From: Paraburkholderia agricolaris
GTDB taxonomy: Bacteria; Pseudomonadota; Gammaproteobacteria; Burkholderiales; Burkholderiaceae
Assembly (NCBI RefSeq): GCF_009455635.1
Contig: NZ_QPER01000001.1
Span: 868,001 to 932,000, forward strand
Length of the DNA: 64,000 nt
Direction of reading: 5' to 3'
Shown: one piece after another, positions 25,490-34,694 of the stretch
Numbering within the stretch: position 1 is the stretch's first letter
Layout of the letters: each line of letters opens with the position of its first letter
The notes under the pieces: generated by a model
What the model saw: the letters and a program-made list of their open reading frames with translations, nothing else
What the model was told of the DNA's origin: nothing
Database searches by the model: none
Translations under genes and position numbers: made by a program

Positions 25490-27927
25490 TGCAGGTGCTG
25501 CGCCAGCGGTCCGCGAAACAGGCGTGGGGCATACGCGCCGCGTGGCTGCTGCTCGCGCTCGCCGCGGCGCTTTACTGTGGCTGGCGTTTCGCCGGACCTT
25601 CGCCGTTGCAGACCAATCTGCTGGTGTTGCTGCCTGCCACCGAGGCGGATCCGGTCGCCGAAAAGGCGGTCGACACGCTGGCAGGTGCGCTTGGCGACCG
25701 CACGGTTTTTCTCGTCACCAGCAATGACGACGCGCATGCGAAGGCGGCCGCAAAACAGCTCGGCGCGTCGTTGCAGAAGAGCGGGGCGTTCGGCTCGGTG
25801 ACGGCGGAATTGCCACCGTTCGATCTGTCGCAGATCGCGGCGCTGTATCTGCCTTATCGTTTCGGTCTGCTGACACCTGCCGACCGCGCGACGCTCGCGC
25901 AGAGCAGTGCTTTGAATGCGAGCTTGCGCGACGCGCTCGCGCAGCGTATCTACAGCCCGTTGCGCGGTGCGCTGAGCACGTCGCTCGCCGACGATCCGTT
26001 CGGCTGGCTCGAACACTGGCTCGGCGGCTTGCCGCTCGCCACGTCGAATCTCGAACTCGAAGACAACATGCTGGTGTCGCATCGCGGCGCCGCGACGAGT
26101 GTGCTGATCGTCGCCACGCTGCCAGGTTCGGCTTACGAATCGAAGACCCAGCGTGCCGTGCTCAGCGCGCTCGCGCACGGCGAGAGCGCATTGAAGCAGG
26201 CGTTCCCCGACGTGTCGGTAGCGAGAACCGGTGCGGTGTTTTACGCGGAATCGGCGCGCAGCGCATCGGAGCGCGAGGTGCACCTGATCGGCATCGCGTC
26301 GCTGTGCGGGATTGCGCTGTTGATGATGTGGGTGTTCCGCTCGCCGCGGCTATTGCTGCTGGGTTTTGTCTCGACAGCGCTCGGCATTGTCTGCGCGCTC
26401 GCGGCGACGATGCTGGTGTTCGGCCAATTGCATCTGTTGACGCTGGTATTCGGCGCGAGCCTGATCGGCGAGGCGGTCGATTACTCGATTCAGTATTTCG
26501 TGGTCTATCTTGGCGCGGGCCGTGATTGGGATTCGCGCCGCGGTGCGCGCGCGGTACGTCCGGCCTTGACGGTTGCCCTTGCCACCAGCCTGCTCGGCTA
26601 CGCGATTCTCATGTGGGTGCCGTTTCCCGCGCTCAAGCAAATTGCCTGCTTCGCGATGGTGGGGATTACGACGGCGTTTGCCTCCGTGCTGTGCCTGTTG
26701 CCCGCGCTGCTCACGCGGCCGCCGAAACGCAGCCCGCAGCGCCTGTTTGCTGGCGCGGCGCGGCTGCTGACGGTTTGGCATCGGACGATCGGCGGCAAGC
26801 GCGCATGGTTCGTCGCGGCGCTGCTGCTGATCGTGGCGATTCCCGGCTGGCTGCGTTTGACGAGCGACGACGATATCCATTTGCTGATCCAGCGTGATCC
26901 TTCGCTGGTCGCGCAGGAAGACAAGGTACGCGCGGCGGTTGGCGTGGATAACAGCGCACAGTTTTTTGTGGTCCGTGGCGAGACGCCGGAGATCGTGCTG
27001 CAACGGGCCGAAGCGCTGGGTGCGAAGCTCGACGAACTGAACGGCACCGCGAACAGGGTCGGCACTTATCAGTCGGTGGCGCAGTTCGTGCCGTCCACGA
27101 AACAGCAGAACGAAGACCGTGCATTGCTCGCGCAGCACGTCTTCAACGATCCCGCGGCATTGCGTGCGCTGCTGCTGCAGGCCGGGTTCAAGGACGAAGT
27201 CGCTGACGCCTGGCTTGCCGCGCAGGCGAAACCGCAACCGCTGCTCACCGTCGATACGTGGCTCGCCACACCGTGGTCACGGCCGTACCAACATCTGTGG
27301 CTAGGCGTTGTCGACCCGGCTACCAGAGCGTATGCAGCCGTTGTGATTCCGCAAGGCGTGACGCCACAGAACGAACCCGCGCTGATCGCCATCGCGCGGA
27401 CGGTTTCCGGCGTCGTATTCGTCGACAAGGCGGCGAGCGTGTCGAAACTGTTCGGCGAGTATCGCGTGGACAGCGGCTGGTGGCTCGGCGGCGCGCTGGC
27501 GCTCGTGCTCGTTTTGTTGATTCTGCGATACGCCCGGAAGGACGTTTCTGTGGGGGACCGGTTGCGCGGCGGCATCGCCGTGACGCTGCCGGTGTTGCTC
27601 GCGGTCGGCGTCACGCTCGCGGTGTTCGGTTACGTTCACGTGCCGCTCAATCTTTTCAATTGGCTCGCGCTGATGCTGGTGCTCGGTGTAGGCGCAAACT
27701 ATGCGGTATTCCTGCGCGAAGGCTGTTTGCGCGCGGACGCCGATCTCGGCGCGGTGTGGACGGGCGTGCTGCTCTCGGCTGCCACCACGTTGTTGTCGTT
27801 CGGCATGCTCGGCATGAGCGCGATGCCTGCGCTAAGGAGTTTCGGCGCCACGCTCGCACTCGGCATCGCGGTGTCGGTGCTGCTTGCGCCGATCGGCATG
27901 CCATCGGAATCAAGGAGGGCCGCATGA
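25489..27927 (+). CDS. MMPL/RND-family exporter of APE cluster
   Basis: The 812-residue polytopic inner-membrane transporter has two halves, each with a periplasmic loop and a bundle of five to six transmembrane segments (about 265-420 and 630-800), the plan of MMPL/HpnN-type lipid exporters. GASLIGEAVDYSIQYFVVYL and LGVGANYAVFLREG are the equivalent proton-relay helices. It is the ApeM position and should move the polyene lipid to the periplasm, handing it to the LolA-like protein encoded just before. ATG starts at the last base of the previous stop. Confidence 0.9.
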   Translation: MQVLRQRSAKQAWGIRAAWLLLALAAALYCGWRFAGPSPLQTNLLVLLPATEADPVAEKAVDTLAGALGDRTVFLVTSNDDAHAKAAAKQLGASLQKSGAFGSVTAELPPFDLSQIAALYLPYRFGLLTPADRATLAQSSALNASLRDALAQRIYSPLRGALSTSLADDPFGWLEHWLGGLPLATSNLELEDNMLVSHRGAATSVLIVATLPGSAYESKTQRAVLSALAHGESALKQAFPDVSVARTGAVFYAESARSASEREVHLIGIASLCGIALLMMWVFRSPRLLLLGFVSTALGIVCALAATMLVFGQLHLLTLVFGASLIGEAVDYSIQYFVVYLGAGRDWDSRRGARAVRPALTVALATSLLGYAILMWVPFPALKQIACFAMVGITTAFASVLCLLPALLTRPPKRSPQRLFAGAARLLTVWHRTIGGKRAWFVAALLLIVAIPGWLRLTSDDDIHLLIQRDPSLVAQEDKVRAAVGVDNSAQFFVVRGETPEIVLQRAEALGAKLDELNGTANRVGTYQSVAQFVPSTKQQNEDRALLAQHVFNDPAALRALLLQAGFKDEVADAWLAAQAKPQPLLTVDTWLATPWSRPYQHLWLGVVDPATRAYAAVVIPQGVTPQNEPALIAIARTVSGVVFVDKAASVSKLFGEYRVDSGWWLGGALALVLVLLILRYARKDVSVGDRLRGGIAVTLPVLLAVGVTLAVFGYVHVPLNLFNWLALMLVLGVGANYAVFLREGCLRADADLGAVWTGVLLSAATTLLSFGMLGMSAMPALRSFGATLALGIAVSVLLAPIGMPSESRRAA

Positions 27928-29120
27928 AGGCGCCATCAGTTTATTTGCATGCGCTCGGCATGATCAATGCGCTCGGCAACGGCCTCGACGCGATCGTTCC
28001 GGCGCTTGCCGCCGCTCACGCACCCGGTATGGCGAACGCGCACACCGGCATTGGCGAAGCGTTTGTCGGCAGCGTGCTCGCACCGCTCGATCTGGCGCCG
28101 CCGGCCGCGCTCGCGCGTTACGACTGCCGTAATAACCGCTTGCTGCTGGCCACGCTGGAGCAGATCGCACCGGCAGTCGCTGCGGCGCGCGAGCGTTACG
28201 GCGCGCATCGGATCGGTGTGGTGCTCGGCACCAGCACGTCGGGGATCGAAGCGGCCGAAGCCGCGTTCGTTTACCAGGCGCAAGCGGGCAACCTGCCCCC
28301 CAACTTCAATTACCGGCAGATGGAGATCGGCACCGTCGCGCCATTTGCCGCCGCCGTGCTCGGCGTGCAGGGTCCGGCGTTCACGATCTCGACCGCTTGT
28401 ACGTCGAGTGCGAAGGCTTTTGCGTCAGCGCGCCGGCTGCTGCAATTACGGCTCTGCGATGCGGTGGTGGTGGGGGGCGTCGATTCGTTGTGCGAGCTGA
28501 CGGTGCAAGGTTTCGCCTCGCTCGAATCGACCAGCGCCATGCGTACCAATCCGATGAGCCGCAATCGCTGCGGGATCAACGTCGGCGAAGGCGCCGCGGT
28601 GTTCCTGATGAGCCGCGACGAAGCGGAAGTACGGCTCGCGGGCGTCGGCGAATCGAGCGACGCCCATCACATTTCCTCGCCGGACCCGCAGGGTGTGGGC
28701 GGCGAACTCGCGTTGCACGCGGCGTTGGCCGACGCGGGCATCGCGTCGTCGGCGATCGGCTATGTGAATCTGCATGCCACCGCTACGCGCAAGAACGACG
28801 ACATGGAAGCGAAATTGATGGCGCGTGTTTTTCCCGCAGGCGTGGCGACGAGCGGCACCAAACCGCTGACCGGCCATCAACTCGGCGCGGCGGGTGCCAC
28901 CGAACTGGCCTTCGCGTGGCTGACGCTGGCGCGCGCGAACGAGGCCCAACCCGTGCCGCTGCCGCGTCATGTGTGGGACGGCGAGGCCGACCCCGCTTTG
29001 CCGGCCCTGGACCTGGTCGAAACCGAACGTTTTCTGCCGCACGGCGCGGGGTCGCAGTACGTGATGAGTAATTCGTTTGCGTTTGGCGGCAGCAATGTCA
29101 GCCTGATCCTCGGACGGTGA
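27924..29120 (+). CDS. 3-oxoacyl-ACP synthase (KS 1, ApeO-like)
   Basis: The 398-residue ketosynthase carries a complete C-H-H active site: Cys in STACTSSAKA, His in NLHATATRKND and His in GHQLGAAG. The HATAT form with KND, rather than HGTST with D, is typical of the aryl polyene KS that pairs with the chain-length factor (ApeO). It would extend the polyene by condensing malonyl-ACP units. The good SD (AAGGAGGG) precedes the ATG, which overlaps the exporter stop (ATGA). Confidence 0.9.
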   Translation: MKAPSVYLHALGMINALGNGLDAIVPALAAAHAPGMANAHTGIGEAFVGSVLAPLDLAPPAALARYDCRNNRLLLATLEQIAPAVAAARERYGAHRIGVVLGTSTSGIEAAEAAFVYQAQAGNLPPNFNYRQMEIGTVAPFAAAVLGVQGPAFTISTACTSSAKAFASARRLLQLRLCDAVVVGGVDSLCELTVQGFASLESTSAMRTNPMSRNRCGINVGEGAAVFLMSRDEAEVRLAGVGESSDAHHISSPDPQGVGGELALHAALADAGIASSAIGYVNLHATATRKNDDMEAKLMARVFPAGVATSGTKPLTGHQLGAAGATELAFAWLTLARANEAQPVPLPRHVWDGEADPALPALDLVETERFLPHGAGSQYVMSNSFAFGGSNVSLILGR

Positions 29121-29127
29121 CCACGCG

Positions 29128-29613
29128 ATGATTCAGGCGCGCTCTACTCAGGACCTCGTCCAGCAACCGATCGAAGCGATCATCCCGCATCGCGGCACGA
29201 TGCTGCTGCTCGATGGCGTCAATACCTTCGGCGAAGACACCGTGAGCGCGCGGGCGACCGTTCGCGCCGACGCCTGGTATGCCGACGCCGCCGGCGCGAT
29301 GCCCGCATGGATCGGCATCGAGCTGATGGCGCAGACCATTGCGGCGCACGTCGCGCTGCTGGCCATGCGCGGCGGCGGCAGGGCGCGTCCTGGCGTGCTG
29401 CTCGGCTCGCGCAGCTTCCGGGCCTTGCAACCGTCATTCGCCGGTGGTGCCCAATTGCTGATCCAGGCAACGGAATTGCTGCGCAGCGAAGAAGGCCACG
29501 GCGCCTACGAATGCACGATCCACCACGGCGAGGTGTGTTGCGCCGAGGCGGTTATCAAGGTTTTTCAGCCGCGCGATTTTCAGTCATTCATCGAAGGGAG
29601 TTTCAGTTCATGA
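29128..29613 (+). CDS. APE 3-hydroxyacyl-ACP dehydratase (ApeP-like)
   Basis: The 161-residue hotdog-fold protein is of the ApeP/FabZ-like dehydratase type, with IPHRGTMLLLDGV and the helix AWIGIELMAQTIAAHVALLAMR. It should remove water from 3-hydroxyacyl-ACP to give the trans double bonds of the polyene, together with the dehydratase domain fused to the ligase. It lies seven bases after KS 1 and overlaps the ketoreductase gene by ATGA. Confidence 0.88.
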   Translation: MIQARSTQDLVQQPIEAIIPHRGTMLLLDGVNTFGEDTVSARATVRADAWYADAAGAMPAWIGIELMAQTIAAHVALLAMRGGGRARPGVLLGSRSFRALQPSFAGGAQLLIQATELLRSEEGHGAYECTIHHGEVCCAEAVIKVFQPRDFQSFIEGSFSS

Positions 29614-30335
29614 GCCGGCGTGTTCTCGTTACCGGCGCAAGCCGCGGCATTGGCCGTGCGATTGCGTATCAGTTGGCCGCCGACGGTTTCGCGGTGTCCG
29701 TGCATTGCCGCACGGGCCGTACCGAAGCTGAAGCAGTCGCCACGGGCATTGCCGCGCAAGGCGGCACGGCGCGCGTGCTGCAGTTCGACGTGCGTGAGCG
29801 CGCCGTGTGCCGCGAAGTGCTCGAAGCGGATGTCGCCGCACACGGCGCGCACTACGGCATCGTGTGCAGCGCGGGCGTGACCCGCGACGCTGCGTTCCCC
29901 GCGCTCACTGAAGAAGACTGGGACATCGTGATCGAAACCGGTCTCGACTCGTTCTACAACGTGGTCCATCCGTTGACCATGCCGATGGTGCGGGCGAAGA
30001 AGGGCGGCCGCATCGTCACGATTGCGTCGGTCTCCGGCGTGATGGGCAATCGCGGCCAGGTCAACTACAGCGCAGCGAAGGCCGGTCTGATCGGCGCGAG
30101 CAAGGCGCTTGCCGTCGAACTGGCGACGCGCAACATCACCGTCAATTGCGTGGCGCCGGGCTTGATCGAAACCGGCATGCTCGACGAGATGCCGCTCGAG
30201 CACGCGTTGAAGACGGTGCCGATGAACCGCGTCGGCCAGCCTGCGGAAGTGGCGTCCGTGGTCAGCTTCCTGATGTCGGATGCGGCCTCGTACGTCACGC
30301 GCCAGGTGATCGGCGTCAATGGTGGGATGGTGTGA
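29610..30335 (+). CDS. 3-oxoacyl-ACP reductase (FabG-like, ApeQ)
   Basis: The 241-residue short-chain dehydrogenase has the NADPH motif TGASRGIGRA, the catalytic Ser in IASVSGVMGN and Tyr/Lys in YSAAKAG. It belongs to the FabG group and corresponds to ApeQ, reducing the 3-oxoacyl-ACP before dehydration. Start ATG overlaps the dehydratase stop by four bases and the stop overlaps the next ATG (TGATG). Confidence 0.92.
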   Translation: MSRRVLVTGASRGIGRAIAYQLAADGFAVSVHCRTGRTEAEAVATGIAAQGGTARVLQFDVRERAVCREVLEADVAAHGAHYGIVCSAGVTRDAAFPALTEEDWDIVIETGLDSFYNVVHPLTMPMVRAKKGGRIVTIASVSGVMGNRGQVNYSAAKAGLIGASKALAVELATRNITVNCVAPGLIETGMLDEMPLEHALKTVPMNRVGQPAEVASVVSFLMSDAASYVTRQVIGVNGGMV

Positions 30336-31561
30336 TGAAACGCGTCGTCATTACCGGCATGGGGGGCGTCACGGCGTTTGGCGATAGCTGGGACGTGATC
30401 GAAACGCGCCTGAAGAGCGGCGTGAACGCGGTGCGCCGGATATCCGAATGGGATTATTTCCAGTCGCTGCATACGCGGCTCGCGTGTCCGTTGCCGGGCT
30501 TCACGGCGCCCGCGCATTATCCGCGCAAGAAAACCCGCTCGATGGGTCCGGTCTCGATGTATTCGGTGCGCGCGAGCGAACTGGCGCTCGCCGACGCGGG
30601 CCTGACCGAAGACCTCAGCATCAAGGACGGCCGCATGGGCGTTGCTTATGGTTCGTCGTCAGGTTCGGTGCAGCCGATTCGCGCGTTCGGCACGATGCTC
30701 GAAACGGGCTCGATGACCGACGTTACGTCGAACAGCTACGTGCAGATGATGCCGCATACCACCGCGGTCAACGTCAGCCTGTTCTGGGATCTGAAAGGGC
30801 GCATCATTCCGACCTCGTGCGCGTGCGCGTCGGGCAGCCAGGCGATCGGCTATGCCTATGAAGCGATCCAGACCGGCAAGCAGACGCTGATGCTGGCGGG
30901 CGGCGCGGAAGAACTTTCGGGCCCGGCGGTTGCGGTGTTCGATACCTTGTACGCGACCAGCACGCGCAACGACGAGCCGCATCTCACGCCGCGTCCGTTC
31001 GATGCCTCGCGCGACGGTCTTGTGGTCGGCGAAGGCGCGGCGACGCTGGTGCTCGAAGAATACGAACACGCAGTGGCGCGCGGCGCGCGCATTCATGCGG
31101 AGATCGTCGGCTTCGGCTGCAATTCGGACGGCGCGCACATGACCCAGCCGACCGCCGAAACCATGGCGATTGCCATGCAACTCGCCCTCAAGGATGCGCA
31201 ACTGGCGCCGGAAGCGATCGCCTATGTGAATGCGCACGGCACGTCGACGGACCGCGGTGACATTGCCGAAAGCCATGCGACCGCGCAGACCTTCGGCGCG
31301 CGCATGCCGATCAGTTCGCTCAAGAGCTATGTCGGCCATACGCTCGGCGCGTGCGGTGCGCTGGAAGCGTGGTGGACCATCGAGATGATGAAACGCAACT
31401 GGTATGCGCCGACCTTGAACCTGGATAACGTCGATCCGGCCTGCGCACCGCTCGATTACATCGTCGGTGCGGGACGCGAGATCGACGCCGAACATGTGAT
31501 GAGCAATAACTTTGCATTTGGCGGCATCAATACGTCGCTGATTTTCAGGCGCGTTCGATGA
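30335..31561 (+). CDS. 3-oxoacyl-ACP synthase (KS 2, ApeR-like)
   Basis: The 408-residue FabF-type ketosynthase has Cys in TSCACASGSQ, His in NAHGTSTDRGD and His in VGHTLGACG, so it is catalytically complete. It is in the ApeR position after the ketoreductase, where the described enzyme works as a separate homodimer, probably on early or late elongation steps. The start overlaps the KR stop and its stop overlaps the next ATG (ATGA), so KS 2 and KS 3 are translated in close coupling. Confidence 0.9.
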   Translation: MKRVVITGMGGVTAFGDSWDVIETRLKSGVNAVRRISEWDYFQSLHTRLACPLPGFTAPAHYPRKKTRSMGPVSMYSVRASELALADAGLTEDLSIKDGRMGVAYGSSSGSVQPIRAFGTMLETGSMTDVTSNSYVQMMPHTTAVNVSLFWDLKGRIIPTSCACASGSQAIGYAYEAIQTGKQTLMLAGGAEELSGPAVAVFDTLYATSTRNDEPHLTPRPFDASRDGLVVGEGAATLVLEEYEHAVARGARIHAEIVGFGCNSDGAHMTQPTAETMAIAMQLALKDAQLAPEAIAYVNAHGTSTDRGDIAESHATAQTFGARMPISSLKSYVGHTLGACGALEAWWTIEMMKRNWYAPTLNLDNVDPACAPLDYIVGAGREIDAEHVMSNNFAFGGINTSLIFRRVR

Positions 31562-32832
31562 GCATGGCGCTGCACCGCGTGGTCATTACCGGCATGGGGA
31601 TCGTATCGTGCCTCGGCAATACGCTCGACAGCGTGTCGGCCGCGTTGCGCACGGGCCGCTCGCGTATCGAGCGGATCGACGCGTGGCGTGAGCGCGGTTT
31701 CGGCTCGCAGGTGGCAGCCGTCGCGTCGGTCGCACAGGAGCCGCCGTTCGATCGCAAGCTCGAACGCTTCATGGGCGACACCGCGCGCTTTGCCTGTCAT
31801 GCCGCGAAAAAGGCGATCGACGACGCCGGGCTCGATCCCGCCGCGTTGCGTTCGCCGCGCGCCGGTACGGTGATCGGTTCGGGCGTCGGCACGATGTCGA
31901 GTTACGACGTGGCGATGTCGATTGCGAACGCCCGTGGCGTCGATAGAGTGCCGCCGTACACGGTTCCGCATGCGATGAGCAGCACTGCATCGGCCAATGT
32001 CGCGCAGGTGTTCGGACTGGAGGGCGTGAGCTATTCGCCGTCGTCGGCGTGCACGACGTCGGCGCTCGCCATCGGTCAGGCAATGCAACTGATTCAGACC
32101 GGGCGCCAGCAGATCGTGCTGGCCGGCGGCAGCGAGTCGTTGCACGACAACATGACGCTGATGTTCGATTCGATGGGCGCGTTGTCGCGCGGTTTCAACG
32201 ACACGCCCCAGCGCGCTTCGCGTCCTTACGACACGGCACGCGACGGCTTTGTGATCGCGTCGGGCGGCGGCGTGCTGGTGCTCGAGGCGCTCGATCATGC
32301 GTTGGCGCGCGGAGCCCGTATTTACGCCGAGCTGACCGGGTTCGGCGACTGTACGGATAGTGCCGGCATGGTTACGCCACGTGCGGCCGGTATCGCGCGA
32401 GCGATGCGCGGCGCGCTGGGCGAAGCGGGTGCGACGGGTGCAATGAGTGCAACGGGTGCAATGGATGGCAGCGCCAGACGTCCGGACTACATCAACACGC
32501 ACGCGCCGTCGACCCCGCTTGGCGATGTCGAGGAACTGCATGCCTTGCGCGACGTATTCGGCGGCGAAGTGCCCGCGTTCTCATCGACCAAAGGCATGAC
32601 CGGACATCCGCTCGGCGCATGCGGCGCGCATGAGGCGATCTACACGCTGCTGATGATGCGCGACGGTTTCATCGCGGGGACGGCGGGCATTGAGACGCCG
32701 GAGCCCGCCGTCGACGGGTTGCCGCTGGTGCGCACGACGCGTGACGCGCGCATCGGCACGGCGATGTCGAATTCATTCGGGTTCGGCGGCAGTTGCGCGA
32801 GCCTGATGTTTGCAGTGTGGCAGGGCGGTTGA
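31558..32832 (+). CDS. 3-oxoacyl-ACP synthase (KS 3, extra copy)
   Basis: A 424-residue ketosynthase with Cys in SSACTTSALA, His in NTHAPSTPLGD and His in TGHPLGACG. The first His motif reads HAPST instead of the usual HGTST. A low-complexity insert rich in Ala/Gly/Met/Thr (GATGAMSATGAMDG) lies at about residues 290-305. It is a third complete KS in the operon, in addition to the chain-length factor; E. coli-type clusters have fewer. It may pair with KS 2 or have distinct chain specificity. Its stop is 33 bp before the first small exported protein gene. Confidence 0.88.
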   Translation: MSMALHRVVITGMGIVSCLGNTLDSVSAALRTGRSRIERIDAWRERGFGSQVAAVASVAQEPPFDRKLERFMGDTARFACHAAKKAIDDAGLDPAALRSPRAGTVIGSGVGTMSSYDVAMSIANARGVDRVPPYTVPHAMSSTASANVAQVFGLEGVSYSPSSACTTSALAIGQAMQLIQTGRQQIVLAGGSESLHDNMTLMFDSMGALSRGFNDTPQRASRPYDTARDGFVIASGGGVLVLEALDHALARGARIYAELTGFGDCTDSAGMVTPRAAGIARAMRGALGEAGATGAMSATGAMDGSARRPDYINTHAPSTPLGDVEELHALRDVFGGEVPAFSSTKGMTGHPLGACGAHEAIYTLLMMRDGFIAGTAGIETPEPAVDGLPLVRTTRDARIGTAMSNSFGFGGSCASLMFAVWQGG

Positions 32833-32865
32833 AACGGCCGTCATTTAAAAACGAGGGCAACAAAA

Positions 32866-33288
32866 ATGAAAAAACGTTTTGTACTGGGAGCACTCGCGGT
32901 GGTGGTGCTGACGCAGGCGGGCTGCGCGACCGACGTGAAATCGGTGCCGCTCGCGGCGGCGGCCGGTCAGTCGCGTGGCGGCGTGCCGGTCTATTTCGGT
33001 CAGCAGGACCACCCGCCGGTGACGGCTAATCTGGGGGAAGTGTCCTACTCGGCGCGGATCGCGCGCAAGGTATCGAGCCCGGACGACGCATGCCACGAAG
33101 CGCTGGCTGAAGCCGTGCAGAAGCTGCGCGCGGCAGCTCACGAACGCAACGCGAACGCCGTGATCGACGTGTCGACGCGTTTTCACAGCACGAAGACCGA
33201 CTCATCGACCGACTTCACCTGTGGCGTGAGCCCCAGCGCGGCAGCGGTCGCGGTGAGCGGCCAGCTCGTCGTGCTGCAGGCGAACTAG
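32866..33288 (+). CDS. Small lipoprotein, paralogue of following gene
   Basis: The 140-residue protein has a lipoprotein signal ending in TQAGC (Cys at about residue 20). The mature part contains VYFGQQDHPPV, a helix DACHEALAEAVQKLRAAA, and NANAVIDVST..., ending in TDFTCG. It is paralogous to the next gene: both share YF-GQ--P-V, an acidic-Ala-Cys start of the helix, NAVI and EFTCG/DFTCG. Proteins of this kind are often misnamed excinuclease in databases; nothing here resembles UvrA. Both conserved cysteines could form a disulfide in the periplasm. It is the likely ApeN-type lipoprotein equivalent, but this is inferred from position. Confidence 0.75.
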   Translation: MKKRFVLGALAVVVLTQAGCATDVKSVPLAAAAGQSRGGVPVYFGQQDHPPVTANLGEVSYSARIARKVSSPDDACHEALAEAVQKLRAAAHERNANAVIDVSTRFHSTKTDSSTDFTCGVSPSAAAVAVSGQLVVLQAN

Positions 33289-33341
33289 GTCAAATCGAAT
33301 CTGGAACTCACTAAAGCAACAACAACCACCAAGGAGTCTCA

Positions 33342-33788
33342 ATGAAACGCAATGTACTGTTTGCCGCGCTGTTTGCTTCGCTCGCCACGCTGAGTGCCAC
33401 TCAGGCTTTTGCTCGCGATACGGTCGACAACTATCCGATCGCGCCGGCGCTGCAAAGCGAACCGGGCAAGGTCAGTGACGACGTTGCGCTGTATTTCGCG
33501 GGTCAGCCGCATCCGGGCGTGCTGAAAAAGATGGGTGAATTCGCCACCAACAAGAAGACCAACGCTTTCGGCAAGAGCGACCTGGAAGCGTGCCAGCACG
33601 TATTCCTTTCGGCTGTGATCGAGTTGCAGGATCGCGCGCGCAAGGAAGGCGGCAATGCGGTGATCAACATCAAGAGCAACTACAAGAACGAAGTGCGCGA
33701 GAGCGCGACGGAGTTCACGTGTGGGGCGGGTGCGGTGATCGCCGGCGTGGCGTTGACGGGTGAGGTAGTGACGCTGCGCGGCAAATAA
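33342..33788 (+). CDS. Small exported protein, paralogue of preceding gene
   Basis: A 148-residue protein with a standard signal peptide (ending TQAFA) and no lipobox, so periplasmic. The mature part has LYFAGQPHPGV, the helix LEACQHVFLSAVIELQDRARKEGGNAVINIKSNYK and EFTCG, matching the preceding lipoprotein along its whole length. A good SD (AAGGAG) precedes the ATG. It is the last gene of the aryl polyene operon before a hairpin. A cell-envelope role with the neighbouring lipoprotein is likely; the function is unknown. Confidence 0.75.
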   Translation: MKRNVLFAALFASLATLSATQAFARDTVDNYPIAPALQSEPGKVSDDVALYFAGQPHPGVLKKMGEFATNKKTNAFGKSDLEACQHVFLSAVIELQDRARKEGGNAVINIKSNYKNEVRESATEFTCGAGAVIAGVALTGEVVTLRGK

Positions 33789-33801
33789 GTACGCCGCGAA
33801 G

Positions 33802-33838
33802 CTTGCCAGGGCGATGGCGACGCCACCGCCCTGGCAAG
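33802..33838. terminator. Hairpin at the end of the APE operon
   Basis: Perfect 12-bp arms CTTGCCAGGGCG (33802-33813) and CGCCCTGGCAAG (33827-33838). The loop holds a second small stem (TGGCG/CGCCA). No U run follows on either strand, so it may act as a transcript stabiliser or Rho-linked structure between the convergent genes rather than a classical terminator. Confidence 0.45.
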
Positions 33839-33844
33839 AAAGAT

Positions 33845-34573
33845 TCAATCCGCCTTGACCGCCGCGACATTGACCAGCGTTTCACGGCGCTTGCCAGGTT
33901 GCGGATGGTACAGGCCGAGTCGTTCGAGCAGGCCGAAGTCTTTCGCGCGGCTCCACCAGAGATACGGCAGCGAGACGTTGCGCTGCTCGAAGCGAAAACC
34001 GCCAGCGCGGATCATGTCGAGGTACCCGTCCGCGCTTTTCTGCACGTGCATGGGATGGCGGAACAGCAACCGGATCACCCACGATTTGATGTACGCGTCG
34101 GTGGATTCGGCGAACAGCAGGATGCCGCCCGGTTTGAGCACGCGGCGGAACTCGGCGAGCGCGCGGTCCTGCTCGACCAGATGGTGGAAGGTTTGATGGC
34201 AGAACACGATGTCGGCGCTGGCATCGGGCAACGGCAATTGCGCGCAGTCGCCGTGCAGCACGTCGATGTCGGCGAGCTTGTCGCGGCAGGCGCGGGCCGC
34301 ATTGGCGGCAAGCGTCAGCGACGGTTCGTGAAAATCGACGCCGACAATGCGGCGCGGCTTGAACGCGTCGGCCAGCAGGTGGAACGAAATGCCTTGTCCA
34401 CAGCCGACGTCGACGATAACCGGTGCCACAGGCAGGGGCGCGTCGATCAGCCGTTTGAGGTCGTTGATCGCGACCCGCAGAACATGATGTTCCCACGTAT
34501 AGGTACGCAGGAACCAGATCCCGAAGGCCGTTTCCGGCACGAAAGGCACGCTGGATGTTTCGGATGGCGACAC
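33845..34573 (-). CDS. Class I SAM-dependent methyltransferase
   Basis: The 242-residue Rossmann-fold methyltransferase has motif I VIVDVGCGQG, the acidic loop VGVDFHEPSL and ADIVFCHQTFHHL, followed by LKPGGILLF. Cytoplasmic. It is convergent with the aryl polyene operon and divergent from the flavoprotein gene that follows. Some aryl polyenes carry a methylated aryl head, so O- or C-methylation of the pigment is a plausible role, inferred from neighbourhood only. Confidence 0.85.
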   Translation of the reverse strand: MSPSETSSVPFVPETAFGIWFLRTYTWEHHVLRVAINDLKRLIDAPLPVAPVIVDVGCGQGISFHLLADAFKPRRIVGVDFHEPSLTLAANAARACRDKLADIDVLHGDCAQLPLPDASADIVFCHQTFHHLVEQDRALAEFRRVLKPGGILLFAESTDAYIKSWVIRLLFRHPMHVQKSADGYLDMIRAGGFRFEQRNVSLPYLWWSRAKDFGLLERLGLYHPQPGKRRETLVNVAAVKAD

Positions 34574-34694
34574 GCTGGGCTCCCCGGCGAAATGGTGTTT
34601 TTGCTGCGAGTGTTCTTGCTGTGATGCGTAATTGTAACGAGAAGTAAGGATGCAGCGTAACGCTGCCTAGAGCAAGCAAACGATTGAGGCAACC

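Noticed and set aside
16625..33788. Reading the operon as primary fatty acid synthesis
   Set aside because: The MIO lyase, the cysteine-less chain-length factor, LolA-like and MMPL exporter, and the paired ACPs are aryl polyene features and not part of fatty acid synthesis.
32866..33788. Calling the paralogous pair excinuclease ATPase subunit
   Set aside because: They are 140-148 residue exported proteins without nucleotide-binding motifs.
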